The notes under the pieces: model-generated | Databases searched by the model: none | The model's input: only the letters and a program-made list of their open reading frames with translations | Told to the model about the DNA's origin: nothing | Source of the DNA: Megalonaias nervosa | Taxonomy: Eukaryota > Mollusca > Bivalvia > Unionida > Unionidae | Direction of reading: 5' to 3' | NCBI GenBank assembly: GCA_016617855.1 | Contig: JAECUM010093605.1 | Coordinates: 1 to 64,000, forward strand | DNA length: 64,000 nt | Position numbers and translations under genes: made by a program | Shown: piece by piece, positions 45,921 to 60,125 of the stretch | Layout of the letters: each line of letters starts with the position of its first letter | How positions within the stretch are numbered: the first letter of the stretch is position 1

Positions 45921-48313
45921 GTAGGTTATAATTTTGTTCTCTCAAAGTTGTTTATTTTGAAGTACCGTATGTAACCTAAATAAAGTGGATGGCAAAAATA
46001 ATTTCTCACTTAAGGGAAGAGGCATTTCACGTAGTATATTCTGGGTGGACAGATTATTGCTTAGTACTTAACAACAGTTAAAACACTGTGATTTGTTGTA
46101 TGTGATGCAGAATATACAACAGCTCCAGATTAGCCCTCTTTCATGCATCTAACTTTTCAGCTTGTCTGTAAGGAGTAAAAATTAAACTGATTTACAATAA
46201 AAAGCAACTTACTGGTAGAGCAGTCTGCAAGTTTCTTTTGAATTATCTTTTGATTACTTTCTCTAACTTTGTACAGACCTTACTTTGAAGTAAGGTAATT
46301 GCAGTAAGCGACTTCCAAGCAAGATAACTTTTGGAGTGTTCCAAATGATACTGATAGTGATGAATGAAGTTACATCATCGATTTGTGAAATAAAATTACT
46401 TTAACAGTGAAAGCAATACAATCAGTATAACTTCATATACTAGAAATTTATATTGCCTGCCCATTACATTATATATATTATGTATGAGGACAACTAAGTA
46501 ATAGTTTTAGCAAATAAATTTTCTTTTTTTTAGTATTAAAATGGAACTGTTGCTTTCTTATCTTATCTTTTAAAAGTATACTTTAATGAAACAGAAAATG
46601 CATAAAGAAGTAATGTTCAAGACAGTATTGAATTTACAATAAAGGGCAGTAAGTTAAAATTATAGTTATAAAGTGTTTTTGTCAGTAAACATTTGTTTTT
46701 CATTTCACTGAAATAAAAGTTGTACAGATATAACAGTTGGTGATGATATCACATTATTGGTGGGTTTTTTAAGAAAAGTGTCTCTGCTTGTTAGACACTG
46801 AAAAGTTATATGTTAATGTAAAAAATCTTATCATGGATTATCGGTGCAAAATGGATTTCAACAGTGGAAATTTAGCAGCAGTCTGTAATACTGTGTATAT
46901 AGATTTTTAAATCCACTCATGAAGTGTATTCATATGTTGTTTATTTTAATTTATCATTCATCGTTTTGCGTTTGCACTTGTGCTGTCCATTTCATTAAAG
47001 TTGCATTAATAATTTTGTTTGCATCCATTCTTCAGTTTGCCTTCATTGTGTATATTGTTTACCATCAGTTTTTGTTTCTGTGGTAAATGTACCTGGTGAG
47101 GGTCTGTATGCACATCCATTTCTATATTTATACACTGTATCATGATGTATGTTTAAATATTAATACACCATTTATTTGTTTAGTTCACTTTGGATTTCTT
47201 TCACTTGACCAAGTGAATCCTATTCACTGTTGTAAATTTGACAGCAATATTTTAAAGGAGTAATTGATGTGTCATTCAGACATGAACTCCAACTTTTGAT
47301 TGTTTATTACCATATATATCGTTTGTTCTGTTATTTACTCCTAACAAACTGTATAGATCAGGATTTGCCAGTGCATTATGTGACAGCTGATCTGAGTCAG
47401 TGCAGGTTGTAGTATATGCTATTTCAGTATAGATTATGTAATTCCATATACAACTCTCTTTTGTTAAAACCCATTATAACACGATGCTTGATGTCCAAAG
47501 AATAACATTATGATATAAGTGGGATTGCGTTTACAAATTATCAGAAAATGTCAAACTATCTACTTCTTACTTCCTCCAAACATTAAACAGTGCAAACTGT
47601 ATTAAAAAATCTTTTAACTTGTCAGAACTTGATAGCTTTTCTTTATTTTCATTAACAAATATAACACTGCAACATGTTTTAGAAAATTTCGGGAGTTAAG
47701 GCAACATTAAAGGCAGTGCTAGGATTGAAAATCTGCTAGAGATACGAATAAGTGACTTTTCCAAGAGCACATATTTAGGATGTTAAAAAGAGAGGTCACC
47801 TTAAATTAAAAAATGGGAGCCATGTTGCCATCATGTTATAAGCGGAATCATATTATAACGAATTGCATTATAATGGGTTTTACCTGTACCTCATTATAGC
47901 TCAGTTCCAGATATAACACAGTACTACAATGAATCCAGTGACCAAAATCATACCAATGTATAACAATATGGGTTGAAAGAAAACAGTGTGGAACTTAGCC
48001 TTGTATGTTCATTTCAATTTCAAAACATGATTCTTTAACAAAGTTTTGATAGTGCCCACTATTCGATGGTTCTGTATATTACACTCTGATCAATATAGCA
48101 TGGTTCCATATATATTGCAGCACTCAGTATAACACAGTTATGTAATTTCATATATGCTTTTAATCAGATTGAAATTCTGTTTACAAGAAGTTTGCTTGAA
48201 AAGAATTAAAACTAAGCTATTTTAGGTCCGGAAGTATTACCTTGACCTTTTCTGAGAGTCTTTTATTGTATATTGGTATGGCCTTATTTTAATATTGTGT
48301 GTTTGTGTTGCAG
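45921..48313. other. intron of the CEP126-like gene
   Basis: It contains a MITE at 47,463-47,884 and, near 47,330-47,400, a partial relative of the ATAAG/ATATAC repeat family found at 52.3, 55.5 and 59.6 kb. No exon is supported. Confidence 0.6.
47463..47884. mobile_element. MITE with 16-18 bp inverted ends
   Basis: The left end GTTAAAACCCATTATAACAC and right end GCATTATAATGGGTTTTAC are inverted copies. About 420 bp, without coding capacity. Confidence 0.7.
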
Positions 48314-50202
48314 AGAAATCCTCTCCACGCTTAGGTGAGACTGCCCTAGATGATGCACTACAGTTAATTAGAGGGAGTCCTCATGGCACAAGAGCAAGAA
48401 GTGCTAGTCCAACTGGGAGAGGCATAGGCCACAAAAGTCCAACAAATACTCAGAAGGAATATGGAGATCCATTGAACAAGCCCTATTTCAATAAATATGC
48501 TAGTCAGCATCGTGCAGCAAGCCCGATTGAGCGAGCCCAAGACCATGCTCGGGAACAAAAGGAACGGGATGACTTACATAATCGCAGCTTGCGTAATTTG
48601 ACCAGTAGCCGCAGCCTGTTTGAAAGACAGCTAGAGACACACCAACAACTCCTTGCTGACCAGCAGAAGAAGTCATTGCGTGAGTTTAATGCTGCTATCA
48701 TGAAAGAAATTCATCGGGATAGGAAAGTACAGGGTCTTGATGAAGATAATGAGCTAGATGATCATTTCATTGAGAACAGTGAAAGTCTTTCAAGTCTTGA
48801 CAGTTTAGAGGGATCTGACAGCACACTTCAAAAGAGCTATGATTTAACCACTTACATTGATAGTTTTGGCCAACAGCAAAATGGCCCATTGGACATAAGA
48901 CTGGGAAGTGTGCCTGTTTCTAATATATCTCAAATACCCGATGGAGAACCATTGTCTTTAAATAATTCAGAAAATGAGCAGGATAATAAGTTTGAACTTT
49001 CTCAAAGGGACAATACTTTGTTAGGTACTAGTGTAAATAATACTGCTGACACTGGACAAAAGTTGGCTGATTCAGTGAAAAATACTGAGACTACAATACA
49101 TGCACAGATACCAAAAACGGACAGTACATATGAGTTGCAAAAACAAGTCAGTATGCAGCAACATATTGAAATGATAATGCAGCAACAAAGCCAGTCAATT
49201 CAGCATCAGCAACACTATCCACAAAAACAAGAACAACAGGCACCAGTGCAAAATAATGGGTCTTTACAGAACCAGGAGGAAAAGGAGAATTTTCGACCAA
49301 AGGTTCAAATGCGTGCATGGGCAACTCCTTCCCCAGTGAATCAAGCTCATGTGCAAGCTGTCAAAAGCACAGCTCAAAATCTGGTGACAAAGGCTAGTCC
49401 GTATTCAGGGAGAAGCACCTTGACAACTGTTACCACAGTGACATATTATGACAAAAGTAGGACCCCACCAGTTCAGCCAGGTGCTACACCTGCAGTATCA
49501 CATTTTAATTCCGTTCAGAAGGACACTCAGTCAGTGCCTTCCCAGGATAAGAAACAGGACCTGTCTCATAACTTCTCCAATAACTATAATCATAAAGGTA
49601 ATGTCAAGACAGTGACATCAGCTGCTGAGCATAATTTAGAGTTTTTGCAGACAGTTACAAATGGTCTGAACACAGTTTCAGATGCTGTGAACACAAATGC
49701 TCCAGACATCATCAAACAAATGCCAAGCACCATCAACAGTAAAGTGGTACCAAGTCACAGTCCATTTTATAGAGCCTCCTATGCTAATTCTTCCACTACA
49801 AAAAGACAGGGTAACATTAATGGACAGACCCCAGAAAAAGTGGAAGACACTAGTAAAACAAACGGAAGTGTTGCTCAGGGTTCATTGGGATTTGTTAATG
49901 GTCAGTTGTCTGTAGTTTCCAATGGCAATGGCAACCATCTCCATGGTGACACAGAGATCATACAGGGCCCTGTTGATCCAAGTGTAGGAGAGAATATTGA
50001 TGAAGATACTGATACAATTAGTACAATTAATGAAGAACCAATTGAGGTCAAGGAGCCAAAAGGAATTTTGAAGAAACCTGGCAATAAAAGTGACATTATG
50101 AAGAAATCTAGGTCTGCAGGAAACAGAAAGACAGGCATTCGAGACAGTCTGGAGATTACACGTTTGAACTTGCACAGTCAGGAGGAAGAAAATGCAGACA
50201 AG
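48314..50202 (+). CDS. CEP126: CEP126-like gene, large central exon
   Basis: A 1,889 bp exon between GTTGCAG and ACAAG|GTATAC. It opens with EKSSPRLGETALDDALQLIR, matching the PPLEEALKQIQ block of CEP126. A helical charged segment follows (SLFERQLETHQQLLADQQ, then FNAAIMKEIHRDRK). A long low-complexity Gln/Ser/Asn region (Gln-rich near 49,150-49,250) comes next, and it ends with GILKKPGNKSDIMKKSRS and GIRDSLEITRLN. The GILKK and RDS(V/L)E motifs near the end are typical of the family. The open frame runs on into the intron to a TAA, so the splice is needed. Confidence 0.85.
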
Positions 50203-50493
50203 GTATACTACTTTACAACACTCTGGCAAGATTAAAATCCTCATAATTTTACAATAGATTAAAAGTTACTATTGAGTTTAAATTTTTGATTTAGAATTGT
50301 TTAAACTTTATGTTAATTTTACAAGAATTTCTTTTGACTGATTCAAAGTACTCAGATTGTTGGGATACTGAGGTCTTTGAGGTGGAAGGAAACAGAACCC
50401 AGAAGAAACTGCTAACTTGGAAGGGTCAAGAACTCACCCTTATATGTATTGGAATTGGGGATCAAACTTGTTACCAAGAAGTGCAAAGAAATC

Positions 50494-50682
50494 AGGGCTG
50501 TTCCATTTAAACATACATGGTACCCAGGGAAGGCAGTTTTTTTAAAATATATGCCAGGGTACTGTTATTTCACAGAGTTCATATTAAAATGATAAGAAAT
50601 TTCTAAATTGCATCTGTGGGTGAGTACCCCACTTTAAAAGTGCCTTCCCTGGGTCCCATGTATGTTTTAATGGAACAGCCCT
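50494..50682. mobile_element. 189 bp MITE with about 42 bp inverted ends
   Basis: The ends are AGGGCTGTTCCATTTAAACA and TGTTTTAATGGAACAGCCCT, and the arms continue through CATACATGGTACCCAGGGAA. No coding capacity. It is close to a perfect foldback. Confidence 0.85.
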
Positions 50683-52315
50683 CATATATCACCATGGTAA
50701 ACATGGTGCTTGTTACACTGATGCAGCCATGGAGCATCCCCATGTGTTTGAAGCAGTTTGTTTCTAACTGGGACTTACAACCCTTTTAGATCCATGTTCA
50801 CCCATCTGTCCTGCTTGGGGTTATCTTAAAAGCATATGTAGTTGATTTCATATACATGCAGTATCATGAATGGTATCCAGTACTGCTTGTAGAAATGTAT
50901 CAGTGCAAACAGTCCAAAAATATATAAAAAGACATTCTTGTACATGGTCTGCAATTGCTTCGTACCTTTATTTCTCCATTAACTTGAACTGTATACATAC
51001 ATTTCACCCTCAAACATTCAAAGCTCTCTTAATGTAAATTTTCAGCACCTAAAATGGGTGGTCAGAAGTTGGTATGACCTGTGAGGGGTTGTTGCTTTTT
51101 ACTGTTTGCATCATTATTGGCAGTCATAATCTTTTTCCTACAATAATTAATAAAAGATTCTTTAGGAAAAAGGAAAACAATTCACAAAACAAAAGTACAA
51201 TTTTGAAAATAAATTGCTAAAAAAGAATGACTGGAAATAACCGGAAAGTTCAAGACTGCACATACCTGCAACGAGAAATGATGGTACAACATGATGGCAG
51301 TTTTAACATAACAAGCACTGTGACCATTAGAGGATGAATTAAAGACATACCTTTGTCATGAATGGAGGAAAGAATAGTATGGAATTATTAAGGCTCAGCT
51401 AGGGTAAAACATTAATTATCCAGACCTTTCGTCATATTTTGGTCAAAAAATAGAATTTATGAATCTAAATATCAGGATTAAATAAATTTTTAATCGTATA
51501 TTTGATTGTATGTGTATCAGTATTTAAGTTTGGTATTAATGTTTTGCACACATTTTACATGTGTAAGGGCAGGTCTCGTGAACACAAGGTCAAAATAAAC
51601 TCAACTGACATGGATTCTGTTCTCACTTGCATCAGTAAGTAGTTAACTTTTATCACCCATTGAGTCATCATTCATTGTTGATTGACAGTTAATTACATTA
51701 GGTTCAAACTACAGAACACCTTAATCTTGCTGTTATGGATCCTTATGGATGTCTAATTAGCTCCGGATTTCTGTATGACAAATTATATATATTTTTCTCA
51801 TCATAAACGGCCAACTCCGGTTGCATTTGTAGAACTAGTCCATGGGCACCTGCACTTCACTTTCCTCCCCCCCCCCCCGGCAGTTTCACTTCTAAACATG
51901 TTTTGACCTACATAAAACCTAACAGCGGACACTGTGTTTGCCCCCACCCACTCACCCCCTGAATTAATTCTGCAGTTGCCCCTGATCTAAGAAATAGGTC
52001 TTGGTGTGCATGCATTTTATGTTTATGATCAGAATGAATTCTAATATGAAACTAGCATGCATAATCTTTATATGCCACTATACATTTTCTTGAGTGGGCT
52101 AGGATCTAATCTATTCAAATGAAAGGCCAAACCACCTGGTCATGCTGTTCAAGCTATAGTTACAACTATGTAAATGTATTCCTCTTTCAGGCTTCAAATT
52201 GGAGGCAAACGCAAATCTGAAACACCGATAAGTTTTATACAACTTTATACCAGGGATCCTGATATCATCTTGAATGCAACCAGACATTTTTATAGATGTC
52301 ATTGATACACATTAC

Positions 52316-52532
52316 CATATGTACTCGGTTATAAGACAAGTTCAACTGCAAACAGCACAGACCTATATCTGCCATCACTTAATGTGCAGGTATATCTGGG
52401 TCTGTGTAATTTATTAGGAGTAATCAGTAGAACAAACAACATAGACTCTCATCCACAGGCGCATTATGTTATGGCAGGTCAGAATCTTTGTTGTTTGCAG
52501 TTTGACTCGACTTATAAGCAAGTATATACAGT
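52316..52532. mobile_element. ATAAG/ATATAC MITE family, copy 1
   Basis: The left end ATATGTACTCGGTTATAAGA and right end CTTATAAGCAAGTATATACA are imperfect inverted repeats, and both are followed inwards by AACTGCAAAC / GTTTGCAGTT. The same family recurs at 55,460-55,632 and 59,545-59,723, and in part near 47.35 kb. Confidence 0.75.
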
Positions 52533-54311
52533 AATCTACTATTTATAGTACATGTATATACTAGCAATTAGAGACAAAAACTTTAGACACCTAAATAGAT
52601 TTTGCCAGGCAGTATCATAAAACCATACATATATTTTTTTGATTTGCAATGGATTTCCCCTCAGTTTCTTGGTGGTGTTGATATAATTGACTGTTCGATT
52701 CCCTTCTACTTCATGGATGCCATCATTGGATTAAAGTCTTTTATATCAACATCAGTGAGATTTGTTCTCATAAGTTTATCAGAGTGTCAGCACTTAGCCT
52801 GTTCTGATCAGATTCTGGCAATCATGCTCAGTGGTTGCTGTTTTAATCAGTATTGTTTACACTTTGGCACAGTGAGTAGTGCCCTTGCAGAGAGTAAAAC
52901 TAAGACTGATTCTTATTATCATCTCAAAGAGGGGTATATGCATATAGAAGCTTACAAATTTTAAAACAAAATTCTTTTGAATAGCAACAAATATCATTAC
53001 TGTGATGTCACACTTTGAAATTTATTACACTGTTAATCACTAAAGGATTAAGTTGCCATTCTGTACTCCCTGTTTAACCACCTAACTATGAGTCATATAG
53101 CCCTCAGACATTGAGTTTTGATGGTGATGTCTCTTTTGATAGGCTGACAGAGAAACAATGTGTAAACAGATCTTGTCATCTTTTGAATTAAGTTTAGTTA
53201 GTGACACATGTGTTGATTGTATGACAAAGAAACAATGTGTAAACTAGGCCTATTGGTACCTTCTTAAAGTCTTTATTTGACAGTTTAATTGATAAACAAA
53301 TCAAAAACAGTTTGATCTAAGATATTTATGATATCCTATGACTGTTTGATACCCAGCTGCACAGAGTACTGTATGTGCCAGTGGAAACCTTTGATCTCCC
53401 AGTTAGTGTCCAGCAAATACTGAGATTTCAGGATCCCTGCTATATGAACAAGTTATAATGAAATAATTTACTAGAATGAAAGTATTGATGAATTAGAGAC
53501 CATTTTAAATTTTCTTGGGTTAGAATGCGCACATTTTCATAGTTATAGTGGGGACATGTGAACAGAACCAACATAAAAATTATTCTAAATTCTGATTGGC
53601 TGAGCAAGTCACATGTACTCAGAGTAATGCAACATAGTTTACTTGCAGTGATTTTATTTCACCTGAGGATATTTTTAAATCATGATATGAAAGTAATACA
53701 GCAATTGCATGCTTCTGTTTTACTCAGGACTTTGCCTTTTTGATCTTTAAAATTTACGTATTGACCTCCAGTTCTCATTGACCAATATCAGATTCAATAG
53801 CTGAATAAAATAGTGTACTGAACTCAACTAAAGCCCACAATTGTATTTGATTTTATGCTAGGCTTTGAATTACTGGATTTTCAGAGTGAAATAATCTATA
53901 TAATTCACTGGAGTGAAATACAATACATATTAATACAATTGATACATATTATTTCATTGCCTGTCAATAGACACTGATAACATTATGACCAAGAAATTTA
54001 AAGTTATTCTTTGATGCTTGCAACATCTAGCATTAGGTATGACTGCCTCCTATTGAAGACAAACTGAGTTACAATCCAACAAGGTGCCAATTTTTTTTCT
54101 TATTTTATTATGCTATTTTACTTTGAATTTGGGAAGGAGAATTAGGCTGCAGTTTATATTTTTTTGTGGAAATTTTCACAAAATAAAGCAGAACAGATAA
54201 CGACAGACATAGTACAGGATGCAGTAAGAAATCTGCTACTTCAGTCTGTTGTTTAATATTGCAAGCCAATACATTTGAACATAAAAGAAAAAGAAAATTT
54301 GCTTGCTCCCA

Positions 54312-54388
54312 GTGAATAATGGATATATTTCACCTCATGGGTGGAAAGATTTTTTTCACCCACTTGATGAAATATATCCATTATTCAC
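54312..54388. repeat. hairpin inverted repeat, about 32 bp arms
   Basis: GTGAATAATGGATATATTTC and GAAATATATCCATTATTCAC are perfect inverted arms around a short GGTGGAAAG...CACCC centre. Weaker pairing continues outwards (TTGCTCCCA / AGCAAA). Confidence 0.85.
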
Positions 54389-55459
54389 TCATTTCCAGCA
54401 AATATCCACTATATTTGTAACAGTAACACTGCCAATATATGCCTGCAAATCTGAAAAAAAATACAGTTATCTTTATTCAAACACAGTATCAGAGATTTTT
54501 TAAAAAGTTGCTAAAATGACTTTCCAAAGCACTCTGTCAAAGGGAAATTCTTGATTTCACAATGGGGTCAGAGATTCCAACTGTACTGTATGCTTAGATT
54601 GTACAGGTGGAAATGTTTTCATATTCTGCCAGTTGTGGAAAGTATGTTACATTTGCCAATGTGGTGCACAGATGGCTGACACAAGCTGTGTTGAAAAAAG
54701 CAATAGCCTGAAAAAAACAGTGATACAGAGTGACAAAAGTTCCTTAGATTACTGCTATGAAAGCGTACTCTGTCTTTTGTACCATAAAAGAGACAGAAAT
54801 TCTTACACTTTAACAATTAAATTAAAGAATTTTAGTAGCCTCATTATTTACCTTATGGGTCAACCTTGATTTGCCTCTGACTTAATGTGTGTGCCACAGA
54901 GGCTTTCTTCACTCAGAGGTATTGAATTTTGTGTTCATGGAATTAAAAGCAAATAGATTTTTGCAAACACTTATGTAATTCTTCCATGGAATGGGATTCT
55001 GAGTTGATTTGAGTGAATGGGAAGTAGAAATTTACCTTTGTATCTACCTCAATACTCAAGTTGATGCAGGAATGTTTCATAGAGTCATTTATCTCTGTAA
55101 GTACCTTCAGTCCATAATCATAACTTGGTCAGACCAGGCAAAAAGTTCAGCTTCATTTTTTTGGTCCAGGACAGAAAACGAAGCGGTAGAATTTTGATGA
55201 ATAGAAAATATCCTGAATAAAACAAGGCATAGATTGTGGCCAAGTTCCTTCAAAAATTATGAAAATAGCAGCCAAAGATCAAGGATAGGGTACTCAACGG
55301 AATGTTTTGAAGCCTGTTTGATGGTTTGATAAGCACAGTCTGATGAATGAATGGGCATAACAGCAATCTGAGGAAAATTTGTCACTTATTATGAATGCTT
55401 GTTTCAACATTAAGCTTGCACCAGACACCTGTGATATGGTGGGGTATAGATTACCATCT

Positions 55460-55632
55460 TCATTTGCTTATAACTTGGGTCCAACTGTACACAACATTGA
55501 CCCTGATCTTTCATCACACGATGCACCAGCAGATCAATGTTGTAATACACATAACAAACTAGACCCGTTACAATAGATCTGGATCTGTGCAGTTTACATT
55601 TGAATCCTACTTATAAGCAAGTATATACGGTA
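55460..55632. mobile_element. ATAAG/ATATAC MITE family, copy 2
   Basis: TTGCTTATAACTTGGGTCCA at left and CTTATAAGCAAGTATATACG at right. The interior shares GATCTGGATCTGTGCAGTTT-like words with the other copies. Confidence 0.65.
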
Positions 55633-56604
55633 AGTTTGCAAGTATTTTAATGGTACAGATTAAACATTAGAAACCAGTCAATTCAGATGTGGATGCATAC
55701 ATACAGTGCATTCAACATATCTCTAAATAAGTAAAAGTTTAACTTCATTATTTCAAGGTGCAAAATCATAGATTAGCTGTAAATTAGCATTTCTAACTGC
55801 CATTTTGCAAGGATATGTCTGAAAACATAATTAATGAAAAAGAATTTGTACAGTTTTGATGGTCAGCAATGCACCAAATTTATTTCATTTTGCTTTACAG
55901 AAATCTGCTCAGATTATCACTGAGACGGTATATATGATTTAGTGTATTGCATGTATCACTGAAATTGATAACACATAACCACCTTTCAGGAATAATTGAC
56001 TACACTTTTGTCAAACTGATATAATCACATAACAATAGTACTAATTTTGAAAGGTCTTATTAATAAAAACACAGATCTATAACTTAAAGATCAAAATGAC
56101 CTTGAAAATTAGTGACTGTTTTCAGATTTAAAAAAATTTACCCTGAAAGTAGTTCAGTTGCAGTAACTCTATTCGCATGAGAAAACAGTGATTAACTGAT
56201 TCATGCTCTTCATGCTATTTAATGTTTCTCATTATCATGCATGTTTTAATTTATTATAAGTATTTTTGAGAATATTGGGCATGCTTTCTTGCAGTGTATT
56301 TGCTATAAAGTCATTGTTCTCATTTTGACTGAATCAGATGCAGAAGGTTGAACACATATAAACGTGTTGAAATATATTTATGATAATCCTGGATTTCTGA
56401 GAAAAAAAAGCAAATTACAAGGGTTTTTCTTGGGCTGTGTAATAATTAAGGAAAAACCCAGCACAAGCAAATTTTAACGTAATCACTCAAAAGCTTGCAT
56501 GGCATTTTGAATGAAATACTTGAATTGGAAGAATGAGTACAAGGTTCTCTATGTATATGAGTTTTGGAAGATTTCATTATTGGAAAATATGACAATGATG
56601 TCAG

Positions 56605-56824
56605 ACTTTACATAACCCATATGTCACACTTCATGCAAATGTCACATTTTATATAACACTTATCACACTTACATAACATGTCACACTTTACCTAACCCAT
56701 ATGTCACACTTAATGCATATGTCACACTTTATACAACACATATCTAACTTTACATAACCCATATATCACACTTTACATGATGCATATGTCACACTTTGCA
56801 TAACCCTTATGCCACATTTTATGT
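56605..56824. repeat. minisatellite, about 22-25 bp unit
   Basis: About nine degenerate units of the form CATATGTCACACTTTACATA (with AACCC or GCA variants) in the long intron of the CEP126-like gene. Confidence 0.88.
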
Positions 56825-57660
56825 AATCTGGGGGTGTAACATGTCCATAGCAGTCATTAACTATAAATCAAACATGTAATTCATGAGGAAGGTAGATCCT
56901 GTTTTTTTTTTCTTTCATTGTGAACAAAGGCTCTTTTCTTAAGATCACTTATTAAATAAACAAACAAAACTTACTGTTAAACGGTGAACCAAAAAAATAA
57001 AACTTAATGTTAATTGTCAAAACAAAATATATATTAATATTTTTGTTAAAAAATCACATGTTATGGACTGAATGTGAAAAAACTTGTTAATGTTATTTAA
57101 AATAATTGTGACTAATTGTCTGTTGATGTGCAGAACCATTCAGAAACCATGTCAATAAAATCAGGTTACAATAATGTAGCTGTAATTAGAAATCTCCATC
57201 CAAATTGACGATGTTTATTTAAATCTTGTTGACATCAGATTTCTCAGCAGCGATTGTAGGACTCACACGCTTATCATTTAGTCAAATTGCTCTCACATAA
57301 CTTTCAAAATCTCAGCATCTGAGCAACATTTTGCTACAACTTATTCCTTCATTGGCAATTAATCCCCTGTCACTATTTGTAACTATGTTTTTATAAATGA
57401 AATGATCTAGTTATGTGATCAATTAGTTTTAGACGGGTACTCTGTCAGATACATTTCATAATCTGTGAGAGAGAAGCTACAGTGACCTACATACCATTTT
57501 TAGCTTATGGCTACCAGACTTCATGCTGACATGGACTGAACAATACTGTGCTTTTCATTGTTAGTTTTAGTCATCTTAAATTCTTTAAATTGATTTGTAC
57601 GTCTAATTTGGCTGGTTTTGCCCAGTACTTGAAGCACTTAGTGCATTATATATACTAATC

Positions 57661-57664
<4 letters not shown>

Positions 57665-57719
<55 letters not shown>
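57665..57719. repeat. AT microsatellite
   Basis: A perfect AT run in the CEP126-like intron. Confidence 0.95.
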
Positions 57720-57722
<3 letters not shown>

Positions 57723-58084
57723 TTTTAAAAAAATACCTACCTACCCTAATTTAAAAACCATTGAAATAGGACACACATTTTCTTTTGTTGCTTAATTGCA
57801 GGGATGAAGATGAAGCACAGGCGATCTAAGGAGCACATGTCTTTCATGTTTTAATCTGTGTGATAAAACCAGTGGCACAGTAGTAGCTGTGTCATCACAT
57901 TACACCAGTGGCACAATGCTAGGCATGTCATCAACATTAAGATCCTTTGTTACAGCTTAAAAATGATAACTACAGTGCCATATAATGTATCATTTGCATT
58001 AGTTGATGTAGACTATTTAAACTTTAGACAAGTATTGTAACTGTTTTCTTGAAGTATGTACCCTGATGTGCTAGGATTCAGTTC

Positions 58085-58190
58085 TTGCTAACTTTAGCAT
58101 ATAGCATACCACCATTTGCAGTTGAGACTGGACACTCTGCATAGCATATCACCATCTGCAGTTGAGACTGGGCACTCTGCAGAACCCATG
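58085..58190. repeat. tandem duplication, about 54 bp unit
   Basis: Two adjacent copies share CATAGCATAYCACCATYTGC and TTGAGACTGGRCACTCTGCA. Intronic. Confidence 0.8.
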
Positions 58191-58471
58191 CTTACCAAGT
58201 GGTATATTTCTAGCTGTATGAATGCAAAAAATTCTGATGTTTGTGGCTAGCATTTAGTAAAATCTGATAATGTTATGGTGTATCTAGATGACTACATGCA
58301 CAGCAGTACATGCACACATAATTTCAGATGGTAGATTTCAAACCTTTTTTCACTTTTTAAATTTTCTGCTGAGCTTCTACAGAACAAACTTGAAAAAAAA
58401 AATCTTCATGGCTCAGGACAACAGTTGATTTATTTATTTATTTATTTCTATAAATATTTATTTATTTATAG

Positions 58472-58580
58472 CCAAGGAAGAAAAATGTGCGTTTTGCTGA
58501 TCTGTGTTGCAATGAAACAGAGGAGACAGAAGACTTTAATGGAGTCCTGCAAGAAAAACTCTTTGTTAAAACTGGTAAAG
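58472..58580 (+). CDS. CEP126: CEP126-like gene, KNVRFAD exon
   Basis: Acceptor TTTATAG and donor TAAAG|GTAGGA. It begins at a codon boundary, matching the end of the large exon, and reads PRKKNVRFADLCCNETEETE then a short acidic and hydrophobic stretch. A KKxRFAD/RWxD-like basic motif after the RDS block is found in CEP126 relatives. It leaves one base that joins the exon at 61,135 to give Gly. Confidence 0.72.
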
Positions 58581-59544
58581 GTAGGAGGAAATATTATCAA
58601 TATCTCCGAGTAGACTGTGAGTCATTAAACTGCATCAGTATTGGACAGTTTTCATATCCAATTATTGGACAGTTGTCGTAGCCAAGTGATCCTTTGTAAG
58701 ACAGGCTCAAACTAGAATAAAAAAATTGGAGAAAAGTAACTTCTCCCTCAGAATAAATGATGGTGAAGTGAGGGAGAAATCAACCAAATTTTTATTTTTT
58801 TTGTTAATATGCAGTGATTAAAACTGTCAAACAACTCTTATTTTGCTAAATAGACAGAAATTTTCCAAATTACCAACAAGAGAATAAATTTATATTTTTG
58901 CTTACTTGGCATTTTAGCTTTTAAAAGAAGAAAAGACATACATATGTTGTTGTTTTCTTAAAAGCTTTTAAAAATCAGTGTTTTGGATTTGTGCTCAATC
59001 GATGTTTTAATTTCAAAAGCAAAGAAAAGAAATGCCAATAATGTTTCTTAAAATGTTAAAAAATGACTTTGTGGTTTTGAATTGTGTTCAGTTGGCATTT
59101 TAGTTTTTAAAACATGTCAGTGCAATAGTTTCATAAAATGTTTTAAAAATTACAATATTTTAGAATTGTGCTAAATTTGGCATTTACTTTTTTTAAAAAA
59201 AAAATCAAAACATGCCATTGTTGTTTTTTTTTGCTTAAAAAGGTTGGAAAAATGACAGTATTTTGGAAATGTCCTCAGTTGATATTTTTATTAAAATAAT
59301 ATAAAAGTAATGCAGTTACTGCTGTTTTCTTCAGATGTTTAAAAAATGACTGTTTTGGAGAAAAATGCCCAGTACTGATAAAAATGTAACATAAAGTCAT
59401 GACAGTATCCATTTTTGTTTGTAAGAATTCTGCATGTGCTTTGAAGAAAGTATTTTCTGGAAGAACTTTATAAAAATGTTAAAGAATTTTCTTCTTGCAA
59501 TTTCACCTGTATATTTAGTGGTTACTTCTTTGTTAAAAGTCGGA

Positions 59545-59723
59545 TCAGCTGTAAGCAACATAGATCATAAACTGGCAGATCAGGGTCTGTATTGTTTTGT
59601 CTACTGATTACTCCCAACGAACTGCAGACACAGATCTGCTGGCACATTATGAAAATTTAAGCAGTTTTGGGTCTGTACAGTTTTTCTGCAGTTGGATAAG
59701 ACTTATATGCAAGTATATACAGT
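59545..59723. mobile_element. ATAAG/ATATAC MITE family, copy 3
   Basis: The right end reads ACTTATATGCAAGTATATAC; the interior has GATCAGGGTCTGTATTGTTT and GGCACATTATGAAAA words shared with copies 1 and 2. The left end is eroded. Confidence 0.6.
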
Positions 59724-59840
59724 ATAGTATTCTCAGTTACTTGTTTGTTAGAACCATATAAATGCTTGGGATATTACCACGTAAATCACTATACACATGG
59801 CTATCTGCTCCCATGATGGTTGTGCTGCACCTCAGGACTG

Positions 59841-60125
59841 CATACTGTATTTTGTTTGGAATCTGGACAGGATATGGACACAGTAGCTGCATATGAATAC
59901 TGTTATTTTGTTTGGAATCTAGAATGGATATGGGCACAGTGTATGCATATGTATACTGTATTTTGTTTGGAATCCTGACTGGATATGGGCATAATAGCTT
60001 CATATGCATGCTGTATTTTGTTTAGAAACTAGACTGGATATGGGCATAGTGTATGCATATGCATACTGTATTTTGTTTGGAAACTAGACTGTATATGGCA
60101 TAGTAGCTATGTATGCATATTGTAA
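59841..60125. repeat. tandem repeat, about 60 bp unit, five copies
   Basis: Units carry TACTGTATTTTGTTTGGAA followed by CTGGATATGGGCATAGT and end in a GCATATG-like segment. The minus-strand open frame through it is a product of the repeat. Confidence 0.88.

Larger units (their letters stand above)
50203..58471. other. 8.3 kb intron of the CEP126-like gene
   Basis: The intron carries the MITE at 50,494, two members of the ATAAG/ATATAC family (52.3, 55.5 kb), a hairpin at 54,312, a minisatellite at 56.6 kb, an AT run at 57.67 kb and a duplication at 58.09 kb. I found no further exon; open frames inside it lack splice support. Confidence 0.6.
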
